A DNA stretch of 64,000 bases from positions 1-64,000 of the forward strand of contig NZ_QPJD01000005.1 of NCBI RefSeq assembly GCF_003337375.1, written 5' to 3'. Both the position numbers and the translations under genes were made by a program. A model generated the notes under the pieces. The model was given only the letters and a program-made list of their open reading frames with translations, did no database searches and had not been told where the DNA came from. The stretch is from Paenibacillus prosopidis (GTDB taxonomy: Bacteria > Bacillota > Bacilli > Paenibacillales > Paenibacillaceae). Positions within the stretch are counted from its first letter, which is position 1. Every line of letters starts with the position of its first letter. Positions 1-6,914 of the stretch are shown here, one piece after another.

Positions 1-53
1 CTCCATTTTACCAAAGGATGGTTTCTTTGTTTTTTACAACTTTTAAAACAATG

Positions 54-97
54 AAGGGGCTGCCCCTAAGTCTTTATGACTTTTGGGACAGCCCCTT
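54..97. terminator. Bidirectional intrinsic terminator after MCP gene
   Basis: A 13-base arm at 54-66 pairs with 85-97 with one G.U exception, and the loop is AT-rich. On the minus strand it lies just past the stop of the chemotaxis receptor gene. The arms read AAGGGGCTGCCCC and GGGACAGCCCCTT. Confidence 0.75.
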
Positions 98-103
98 TCG
101 GCA

Positions 104-1819
104 TTACAACTTAAACTGATTTACAATTTCGTTCAAATTCGCTGCCCGGTCACGAAGGAGCTCTGCCGATTGGGCGGTTTCTTCGAGGGTGGCGAGCTGT
201 TCCTGTGACGATGCGGCGATTTTCTTGCTGTTTGCTTCGGAAACTCGCGTAATCCCCGTAATATTCTCTGCATTGGCCGAAATCTCCTCTACCATAGCGG
301 ATAACTGCTCGGTAACGGACGATACGGCCTGGAACTTGTCGGATACTTTCGCGGTCAGATCTTTGATGACCCGGAACGTTTTTCCTGCTTCGTGTACGGA
401 GTACGTCCCAGCTTTAACCTCTTCGGTAACAATGTTCATCGCATTAACCGACTTCACGGTATCCTCTTGAATCGAACGAATGGTCGTATAAATTTGGTCG
501 GAGAAGGAAGCCGTCTGTTCCGCCAGCTTGCGGATTTCACCGGATACGACGGCAAACCCTTTGCCGTGTTCTCCCGCGCGGGCCGCCTCAATTGCGGCAT
601 TCAGCGAGAGCAAGTTAATTTGCCCGGCAATTTCTTTGATCATATCTACTACGCCGTTAATGTCACGGGAACGCTCATTCATCTGCCGCACCAGTGATGT
701 AGAATGGGCAACCGATTGCGAAATGGCGTCCATTTGGCTGACAGCTTTTGTAACGATCTGTTCTCCTTGTCCCGCCTCTTGAGCCGTTACGAAGGATTCT
801 TCCGACGACTCCTGAATCGATTCGCTGATATGATGCATACCTGCGGCCATTTCCTGGATGGCCTTGGAATTCTCTGTGATAACTTGAGTCATCGTTTCGT
901 TGCCGGATGCGATTTCCTGAATGGATGCGGCTGCTTCGTAAATCATTTCCGTCGAATGGTTGGATCTTTTCGAAACGTCATTGGAGGAGACTTCCACATA
1001 GGCGGACGTGTCCTTTACCTGCTCGATCATTTTTTTCAGTTGAACCGTCATGCGATTGAAGTTAGACATTAATTGGCCGATTTCATCCTTGCCCCTAACC
1101 TCGATTTGGTTGCTCAGATCCCCTTCCGCCACCAACCGGGTATGTCCGACCAGTCGTATGAGAGGCTTCGATATCCTGCGGGATACCAAGATCGAAACCG
1201 CCGTTCCGATTAGAATGAAAACGATGGAAAGCAACAAACTGATCGTTATCACGTATTTCTTCAAATCAAAAATGAATTTGGCGTTCATATCGATGCCCAG
1301 CACGGAATCCGTTCCTTTTAGCGAAAAAAATACGGATTTATGTACGCCGTAATCGTCCTCATAGATGTCACTGAAAATAACTTCAGAAGGGCGGGATATC
1401 GTGGCTTCCTGTTCTGGAGTAAAGGGGTAGGGAGTCAAATAATCCTCGGTTCCGCTTAAAGCCAAAATAACATCTTGTCCATTCACTTTACTCATGATGT
1501 AGACCAGTTCTACGTTGTCCTGTGCGCTTACGCGATTTATAATCTCCCTCAGCTTCTGATAAGCTTCCTTATTGGTTTTGGCCTCATTAATCAAATCGGC
1601 AGTCAGAGAAGACTGAAAGGTATTGATGTTCGTTTTCAGCACTTGTTCAAAGCTGGGAATCAGGTGTTTGTTGATAATGCTTATCGATGTGTAGTAGAGC
1701 GTCGTGCTGAAGATGATTGAAAATAAGACAAGCGGTAGTATAGCGCCAATAGAAATTTTCTTTACGATGGAATCTTTGCCCCGTAAAGCTTTGATAGCTT
1801 TGGATATAAAAGTTGTCAC
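104..1819 (-). CDS. Methyl-accepting chemotaxis protein
   Basis: This is a 571-residue transmembrane chemoreceptor that would relay ligand sensing to CheA/CheW. A first membrane helix lies at about 23-45, an extracellular sensor at 46-190 and a second helix at about 191-213. A HAMP linker follows to about 266, then the long coiled-coil signalling domain. The family's hairpin tip is recognisable by [17 protein letters not shown] and EIRKLAEQT. The start is GTG, placed behind AGGAGAG on the minus strand; a nearby ATG is out of frame and hits a stop after two codons. It is a single-gene unit closed by the hairpin at 54-97. The ligand cannot be read from the sensor domain. Confidence 0.95.
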   Translation of the reverse strand: MTTFISKAIKALRGKDSIVKKISIGAILPLVLFSIIFSTTLYYTSISIINKHLIPSFEQVLKTNINTFQSSLTADLINEAKTNKEAYQKLREIINRVSAQDNVELVYIMSKVNGQDVILALSGTEDYLTPYPFTPEQEATISRPSEVIFSDIYEDDYGVHKSVFFSLKGTDSVLGIDMNAKFIFDLKKYVITISLLLSIVFILIGTAVSILVSRRISKPLIRLVGHTRLVAEGDLSNQIEVRGKDEIGQLMSNFNRMTVQLKKMIEQVKDTSAYVEVSSNDVSKRSNHSTEMIYEAAASIQEIASGNETMTQVITENSKAIQEMAAGMHHISESIQESSEESFVTAQEAGQGEQIVTKAVSQMDAISQSVAHSTSLVRQMNERSRDINGVVDMIKEIAGQINLLSLNAAIEAARAGEHGKGFAVVSGEIRKLAEQTASFSDQIYTTIRSIQEDTVKSVNAMNIVTEEVKAGTYSVHEAGKTFRVIKDLTAKVSDKFQAVSSVTEQLSAMVEEISANAENITGITRVSEANSKKIAASSQEQLATLEETAQSAELLRDRAANLNEIVNQFKL

Positions 1820-1944
1820 TTCATTTCTCTCCTGTCTACAATAAAAATCATATTCCTACAATATTCTACAAATTTCGCAATATGTATAAAAGGAAACTGC
1901 GAAAAAGAGTCTCCTCTTTCTCTACAGCGTTCCTCACATTAGCA

Positions 1945-3132
1945 TTATGAACTCATCGAACCGGCATGTTGGACTTGCTTATCAATAATATAGGAGTCCA
2001 AATTCATCCGTATCAGTCTATGGTTTTCAAGCGAGGTCTCACTCCGGTAAAAAACTACCGCAAACGTATTAAATTCTTCGGGCATAATCCGATACTCCAA
2101 AATTTGCTGAAAGTGTTTCTTCAGTCCTTCATGATCAAATCCCCGAATGATTTGCCCGCTGCGCAGCTCGAACTCCGCACAAAAAAAGCTGTACACTGCG
2201 TCATCCATGTTACTCAGGATACTCTCCCAATCGGGCTTCCGCTCTTGAAAGAAGCTTTCATACGAATTGATGCCGTAAGCATGAATCCCCAGCTCGGTTG
2301 TTCCGATCCCGGCAAATCGGAACGGATTGATTTCCACAGGGACGATGCTTCCTTCACTCGTCTGCCGTACTTCCGCATGCAGCGGGAAATTACGAAGGTC
2401 GAGCTTCTTGCCGATTTTCGACAAAAATTCGAAAATGGGACCAAGCATTTCCTGGATAACATGTTTGCCGGTGTAATAAATACGGTCGCTAGTATCGCCG
2501 TCATCCATAAATTTACGGGCGAATACATTTAAAACGACAGGCTCACCAGCGGCATCGAAATAAGCGTCAATAGCATATTCCATACCGTCAATCCATTGTT
2601 CGATAATTAACTCGTTGGTATTGACGACGTCCGCAGAGTACATATCTGCTCCCTCGGCGAGAACTTGCCGAACTTTACGTTTTACTTCGTTCCATTTCCC
2701 TGCGTTCTCCACCCGATATACGCCGATACTGGAATATCCGATAACCGGCTTGACGATGATCGGGTATGGCAATGTAGCCGGATCAATCGAATCCCAGCTG
2801 CTCAGCTCCAAGGTCTGAAAATAAAACTGAGGATATTCGTCCTGCATAAAACTCCGGAAAGCAGCTTTGTTCTTAAAGAGGTTAACCATCTTCCATGTTG
2901 GATGGTCCTGAAGATTATTGCCGATGACCTGTAAGGATGCTTCTGAATTGCATAACAAAGAAGGCGGGGTATGACTGCTTCGATACCGGTCAAAAAATTG
3001 TTGCTCCGAGACGAGATTCATTACTTCTTCCATTGGTATGTTTACGGGATCCGCTTTTAAAACCGGCACTTTGCATCGGCGCAGCGTGTCAGCCAAAACT
3101 TCGGATACGTAAGGCTTCGTAACTATGATCAT
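1945..3132 (-). CDS. ATP-grasp domain protein under c-di-GMP riboswitch
   Basis: The 395-residue protein has an ATP-grasp layout. The N-terminal part starts MIIVTKPYVSEVLADTL, followed by an ATP-binding core with PYPIIVKPVIGYSSIGVYRV (lysine and flexible loop), a LIIEQWIDGMEYAIDAYF segment, and a metal-binding VPVEINPFRF motif. Such enzymes ligate a carboxylate to an amine or thiol through an acyl phosphate; the substrate is unknown here. The frame is open for 57 more codons upstream to 3303, but that stretch is the riboswitch RNA below. ATG 3132 is preceded by GAGAGGGA, so I place the start there. It may make a small amide-linked metabolite or modify a cell-surface component on a c-di-GMP cue. 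Confidence 0.85.
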   Translation of the reverse strand: MIIVTKPYVSEVLADTLRRCKVPVLKADPVNIPMEEVMNLVSEQQFFDRYRSSHTPPSLLCNSEASLQVIGNNLQDHPTWKMVNLFKNKAAFRSFMQDEYPQFYFQTLELSSWDSIDPATLPYPIIVKPVIGYSSIGVYRVENAGKWNEVKRKVRQVLAEGADMYSADVVNTNELIIEQWIDGMEYAIDAYFDAAGEPVVLNVFARKFMDDGDTSDRIYYTGKHVIQEMLGPIFEFLSKIGKKLDLRNFPLHAEVRQTSEGSIVPVEINPFRFAGIGTTELGIHAYGINSYESFFQERKPDWESILSNMDDAVYSFFCAEFELRSGQIIRGFDHEGLKKHFQQILEYRIMPEEFNTFAVVFYRSETSLENHRLIRMNLDSYIIDKQVQHAGSMSS

Positions 3133-3194
3133 TGAATCCCTCTCTTTTTGACAGTATGGTCCAGTCGCCTCTTCATGGAAAGAAGCCTGTCCAA

Positions 3195-3300
3195 CCGTCT
3201 TAAATTTGGCAGCCCGGCTGTCATCGTTTGAGAAACTGTAGACCCGCGGCTTTGCGTCCCAGCCTTTCGGCAAGTTTGCTCTTTTCAAACCTGTTGTAGG
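3195..3300 (-). ncRNA. Cyclic-di-GMP-I (GEMM-I) riboswitch
   Basis: On the minus strand the leader shows the signature blocks of the GEMM-I aptamer in order. These are AGCAAAC, a short hairpin closed by a CGAAAG tetraloop-type turn, the invariant GGGACGCAAAGCC block, a second arm, and GACAGCCGGGCTGCC. An outer P1 helix can form between GGTTTG and CAAATT with G.U pairs. In this class the ligand sits at the junction of the two arms. The aptamer ends about 60-70 bases before the start at 3132. I could not resolve a clean terminator or anti-RBS helix, so the direction of control is open. Confidence 0.9.
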
Positions 3301-3303
3301 CAT

Positions 3304-3633
3304 TTCCCATCCAGCTACCCAGGAGTTCTACGGTCCTCCCCTCTTCATTTCGTCTGGTTTAATTTATATCTGACGAATTATATACAAATTATAACTTTAC
3401 TGTATTCGACAGATATCTAATATAATTATCGAACTAATCGACTGAAATAATTATAGATTTTGACAAAATGAATTTAAATAAATAATGGGAATAATGTACA
3501 CGCTTACAAAAAGCATGCCTGAATCCGTAAAACTCTATTGTTTCAAATGCGCAAAAAAGGTTTATATACTGCTAAGAAACATTTTACAAAGTGATCATTA
3601 TGGTCAACTACAATCTAAAAGGAGAGATATCAA
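3304..3633. other. AT-rich intergenic region between divergent genes
   Basis: These 330 bases separate the riboswitch transcript (minus) from the YtxH gene (plus). I see no convincing gene. The only structured signal is a candidate SigB-type promoter near its right end; promoters for the riboswitch transcript should also lie here but none stands out. Confidence 0.6.
3540..3564 (+). promoter_or_regulatory. Candidate SigB promoter for ytxH-like gene
   Basis: GTTTCA and GGTTTA are separated by 13 bases and lie 70 bases upstream of the YtxH start. The -35 matches the GTTT(A/C)A form used by SigB. The -10 departs from GGGTAT at two positions, so the call rests partly on the same -35 recurring before other stress genes here. 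Confidence 0.45.
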
Positions 3634-3954
3634 ATGCCAAGAGAAAACGCAGGTAATGGAGTTTTGTTAGGGACGCTTATAGGAGGAGCCATTGGTGTAG
3701 TATCTGCCCTATTGCTGGCTCCAAAATCGGGTGCGAAGCTTCGGGAGGACCTATCGAATAAGATTCAATCCATCACCCAAAAAACGAAGGATATTGCTAC
3801 GACAGTCGGCCAACATACGAAGGATCTTGCAGGAAATATAAAAGACGAAGCGTCTGAACTGGTCGACCACGCTAAGCAATCAAACCAGCATGTGATAGAC
3901 TCCTTTTCTTCCGCAAAGGAAGACGTAAAGGACAACATGAGGACATCTCCCTGA
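3634..3954 (+). CDS. YtxH domain general stress protein
   Basis: This 106-residue protein has one N-terminal membrane segment (about 10-28, VLLLGTLIGGAIG-like, small-residue rich). The APKSGAKLREDL motif typical of YtxH proteins follows, then an amphipathic helical tail rich in Lys, Asp and Gln. AAAGGAGAGA precedes the ATG. YtxH proteins are SigB-controlled stress proteins of unknown mechanism in Bacillus. The C-terminus looks cut: a one-base shift near 3930-3950 would carry translation into a further 40 or so sensible codons ending at 4067, so the reading frame may have slipped. Confidence 0.85.
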   Translation: MPRENAGNGVLLGTLIGGAIGVVSALLLAPKSGAKLREDLSNKIQSITQKTKDIATTVGQHTKDLAGNIKDEASELVDHAKQSNQHVIDSFSSAKEDVKDNMRTSP

Positions 3955-4088
3955 CGGGCATGGCCCCAAGTGAACAAGATATGATTAAGCTTGGGGAAGA
4001 AATGAAGCATATGAAAACCAATTCCGAGGTAATAGAAAGTGGCATGATTCCTGATCCCATTCAATAATATGATTTCTTCCAAAGTAAA

Positions 4089-4136
4089 AAGGGGCTATCC
4101 CAAAAGGTACATACAAACCTTTTGAGATGGCCCCTT
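4089..4136. terminator. Bidirectional terminator between convergent genes
   Basis: AAGGGGCTATCCC pairs with a later GAGATGGCCCCTT through a longer stem that also uses AAAAGG/CCTTTT. It lies between the convergent YtxH and aldo/keto reductase genes and can serve both. Confidence 0.75.
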
Positions 4137-4153
4137 ATATCTAAACTATTTTC

Positions 4154-5083
4154 TTATATCCGAACATCCTGAGGATGCGGGTCGACAACGAGTTCGGCTG
4201 CCTTGGCATTTGCGATAACCTGCTCAGTATCCTTGCATCCCGGTATAACCGCAGTTACCGCAGAATGCTTCAAGCACCAAGCGAGCGCCCAACTAGCCAT
4301 CTCTACACCTTGAGGCACTTCCTCGCGCTGAATCCGCTCTACTTCCTGCAGCTTGAGCAGCGTACTCTCTGCATCGTGCCTATGGCGTACATCGGTATTG
4401 CCAAAGACGGCGCCCGGCTTATACTTTCCGCTCAAATAACCGCTCGCCAACGGGACGCGCGCCAGCACACCCAGATCCTGCTGCTGACAAGAAGGGAAAA
4501 CCCGCTCCTCCGGTACGCGGTCGAGCCTGTTATAAACAACTTGAATGACCCGGGAGTTCACTTTCGTAGACGCTTCCGTCTGATGAAGATTGTCGTTGCT
4601 TCCGATTGAAGTGCCTAGATAGCGAATTTTACCTGCTTCAACCTGCTTGTCCAGGGTTGTCCAGAGGTCGTCGTTATCGAACGCCTGATCCGGTCCGGAA
4701 TGGAATTGGTACAAATCAATATAGTCCGTGTTCAGCGCTTTAAGCGATAAATCGAGTTGGGCAATAACTCCTTCTGCGTTAAAGACGTCGGTACGCGAGA
4801 ACCGCTCGTGGAAATGATGACCGAACTTCGTCGCAAGGATCCAATCTCCGCGATTACGGCGGCTTATGTAATTGCCGATGAGAGCTTCAGATAGATGATC
4901 ACCATAGCATTCCGCTGTATCGATCAAATTAATGCCAAGCTCATGACCTTTGTCGAGAATAGCATCCGCTTCCTCCTGCGTGTACTCCCGTCCCCATTCT
5001 CCGCCAAATTGCCAGGTTCCAATACCAATGACTGATACATTCAGTTCAGTGCTGCCAAGTCTTCTGTACTTCAAGATCGACAC
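4154..5083 (-). CDS. Aldo/keto reductase
   Basis: This 309-residue NADPH-dependent oxidoreductase has the complete AKR catalytic tetrad: Asp55 and Tyr60 in NLIDTAECYG, Lys86 in ILATKFGHH and His128 in DLYQFHSG. The C-terminal GCKDTEQVIANAKA segment fits the cofactor-binding end of the (beta/alpha)8 barrel. Length is normal for the family. It lies 33 bases downstream of sigB on the same strand, so it may be the distal gene of the sigB operon and stress-induced. The carbonyl substrate cannot be told from sequence. Confidence 0.93.
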   Translation of the reverse strand: MSILKYRRLGSTELNVSVIGIGTWQFGGEWGREYTQEEADAILDKGHELGINLIDTAECYGDHLSEALIGNYISRRNRGDWILATKFGHHFHERFSRTDVFNAEGVIAQLDLSLKALNTDYIDLYQFHSGPDQAFDNDDLWTTLDKQVEAGKIRYLGTSIGSNDNLHQTEASTKVNSRVIQVVYNRLDRVPEERVFPSCQQQDLGVLARVPLASGYLSGKYKPGAVFGNTDVRHRHDAESTLLKLQEVERIQREEVPQGVEMASWALAWCLKHSAVTAVIPGCKDTEQVIANAKAAELVVDPHPQDVRI

Positions 5084-5116
5084 CTCTTTCCATTCGGTTA
5101 TACCCTGAAATTACCA

Positions 5117-5896
5117 TTATACTTGATCACTGGTGTGATCTACCAATATCGACTTTAGCTTCTCAATAGCCCGCTTCTGAATCCGGGAAACACTCATTTG
5201 GGAAACGCCTAATTGTTCGGCGATGTCACGCTGGGATTTACCGTTGTTATAAACCAGCATAAGTACCGTCCGTTCTTCTTCCTTCAAATGCTCTAACGCT
5301 TCCTCCAAGACCATACGATCATCAACCGTCTGATAATCGTCCGTATCCGCACCTATTAAATCCCCGATGGTGGCCGCGCTTTCCCCTTCGCTTGAAAGAG
5401 GCGTATCCAGGGAAACGTAATGATAGGATTCGCGGCATGACAGCACCTCAATCGTTTCCTCTATGGAAAGGTCGAGATGTGCCGCAATCTCTTCGATCTT
5501 CGGCGAATGTCCGAGAGTTACCGTTAAGTGATCGATCGCTTGCTGGATGAGCAAGCCCTTCTCTTTGATCCGTCTTGGCACCTGAATATACCACGACTTA
5601 TCCCTCAGATAGTTTTTGAGATGACCTATGATGCTTTTCATGGCGTAACCCTCGAAAGGAATTTCTCTCGAGCTGTCATACTGCTTAAACAATCGCAGCA
5701 TGGACAATTGACCGACCTGAAATAAATCCTCATACAGGTCCGGACGGCTTCGCGACATTTTTGCGGCCGCTATTTTCACGATTGGTTCAAAGTGATTGAG
5801 CAGAAGGGTTGCGGCTTCGTTGCAATCCGTTTCCTGATATACTTTCATTTTTTCAATCATTTGTTTTTGATCTAGGAAGGATGAACTTGAATTCAT
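5117..5896 (-). CDS. sigB: RNA polymerase sigma factor SigB
   Basis: This 259-residue sigma-70 family factor is of the SigB/SigF/SigG type. Region 2 is visible as DLYEDLFQVGQLSMLRLFKQYD and the SREIPFEGYAMKSIIGHLKNYLRD segment, and region 3 as LGHSPKIEEIAAHL. Region 4 carries the helix-turn-helix QRDIAEQLGVSQMSVSRIQ. Its ATG overlaps the stop of the RsbW-like gene as ATGA, which signals translational coupling to its own anti-sigma factor. It directs the general stress regulon; several genes in this window have matching promoter candidates. Confidence 0.93.
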   Translation of the reverse strand: MNSSSSFLDQKQMIEKMKVYQETDCNEAATLLLNHFEPIVKIAAAKMSRSRPDLYEDLFQVGQLSMLRLFKQYDSSREIPFEGYAMKSIIGHLKNYLRDKSWYIQVPRRIKEKGLLIQQAIDHLTVTLGHSPKIEEIAAHLDLSIEETIEVLSCRESYHYVSLDTPLSSEGESAATIGDLIGADTDDYQTVDDRMVLEEALEHLKEEERTVLMLVYNNGKSQRDIAEQLGVSQMSVSRIQKRAIEKLKSILVDHTSDQV

Positions 5897-6339
5897 GCCA
5901 TCTCCTCTTTCCTACCAATTAGCTTGGTGAGAATCACCTCCGTACCTTTATCGGTACGAACTTCAACCTTATCCATTAAAGCATGCATCATAAAGATGCC
6001 AAGCCCTCCCGGAGTTAATTCGCTGAGCGCTTTATCGTGAAGAGAAGCAACCTTATTGACGGCATGCTCATACTCGAAGCTGCTGCCTTCATCTTTTATA
6101 TGAATACAAATGCCGCGATCCTCCAGCTCAAATCGAATGTCTATCATTCCCGGCTGCTGATTGCTGTATGCATGAAGCACCACATTCGTACAGGCTTCTG
6201 TAACGGCTACTTTCAAATCTTCTATATCTTCAAAAGAAAAGCCTGCTTTATTCGCAATGCCGAACAACGCAAGTCTGACAATATCGACATATTCCGCTTT
6301 CGCTGGAATCGTTAGATTAATGAAAGGGTTCATATTCAC
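5893..6339 (-). CDS. rsbW: Anti-sigma-B factor, RsbW-like serine kinase
   Basis: The 148-residue protein has the GHKL ATPase fold of RsbW: VAVTEACTNVVLHAY (N box), IHIKDEGSSFEY (G1) and GGLGIFMMHALMD (G2). RsbW binds SigB and phosphorylates RsbV in partner switching. It is directly upstream of and overlapping sigB. No rsbV precedes it here; the only RsbV is about 5 kb away beside a second RsbW-like gene, which is unlike the rsbV-rsbW-sigB order of B. subtilis. Confidence 0.9.
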   Translation of the reverse strand: MNMNPFINLTIPAKAEYVDIVRLALFGIANKAGFSFEDIEDLKVAVTEACTNVVLHAYSNQQPGMIDIRFELEDRGICIHIKDEGSSFEYEHAVNKVASLHDKALSELTPGGLGIFMMHALMDKVEVRTDKGTEVILTKLIGRKEEMA

Positions 6340-6374
6340 TCTTCTTTCCTTTCTTGTATGGAACCTATTATAGC

Positions 6375-6812
6375 TTATATTTTTTTGATTTTATTCCAAA
6401 TTCTTATCGAAGAAACAACGCCGTCATAGATTGTATTAATGATACCATTATCGCGCGCGGGCTTTCCGCTGCCGCTTTTTATTGAAGATACTAAGCTTGC
6501 AGCTGATTCCTTGGCTGCCCCGGTGAACGTATGAATCGTGTGTCCTATATCATTTACGGAGGTAAATAGCACATCAAGCGAGTTCAGCTTTGTCCTTACA
6601 TCTAGCGTCATCGCATTCGTATTATGAACCGCTTCCTTCACGTCAAAGGCAATTTGCGTCACATCAGTCCTTAGCTGGCTGATGGTTAACCGCATCTCAT
6701 CTAAGCCGGCTCTTAGAATCTTCAAGGTTTGCACGAGAGAATACAGCAGAATCACAAAGGCAAATGCTATAACCGCTATACTGATTTGAATTAACATATC
6801 CATAACTGTCAT
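6375..6812 (-). CDS. DUF948 family membrane protein
   Basis: This protein of about 145 residues has one N-terminal membrane helix (IQISIAVIAFAFVILLYSLVQ). A coiled-coil-like middle (LDEMRLTISQLRTDVTQIAFDVKEAV) follows, which is the DUF948 pattern found in stress-related genes of Bacillales. Both GTG 6815 and ATG 6812 are possible; the ATG sits better behind AAGGAA. It is the first gene before rsbW-sigB on the same strand and has a strong SigB promoter candidate, which would make the sigB unit autoregulated. Molecular role unknown. Confidence 0.85.
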   Translation of the reverse strand: MTVMDMLIQISIAVIAFAFVILLYSLVQTLKILRAGLDEMRLTISQLRTDVTQIAFDVKEAVHNTNAMTLDVRTKLNSLDVLFTSVNDIGHTIHTFTGAAKESAASLVSSIKSGSGKPARDNGIINTIYDGVVSSIRIWNKIKKI

Positions 6813-6832
6813 CACTTCCTTTTTTTCATTAG

Positions 6833-6858
6833 TTACCCGGTAAAAAAGGTTTTGAAAC
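6833..6858 (-). promoter_or_regulatory. SigB promoter upstream of DUF948-rsbW-sigB
   Basis: On the minus strand GTTTCA and GGGTAA are separated by 14 bases, close to the SigB consensus GTTT-N12/15-GGGTAT. It lies about 20 bases before the DUF948 start, giving a very short leader. This is the best SigB-type match in the window and implies positive autoregulation. Confidence 0.7.
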
Positions 6859-6914
6859 AGTTCGTGTTATAATAGGAACACCTATTAATAAGAATACCTA
6901 CTGAAAAGGAGATT

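Noticed and set aside
3133-3303. N-terminal extension of the ATP-grasp protein
   Set aside because: This stretch is the c-di-GMP-I aptamer and ATG 3132 has its own ribosome site and fits the family start.
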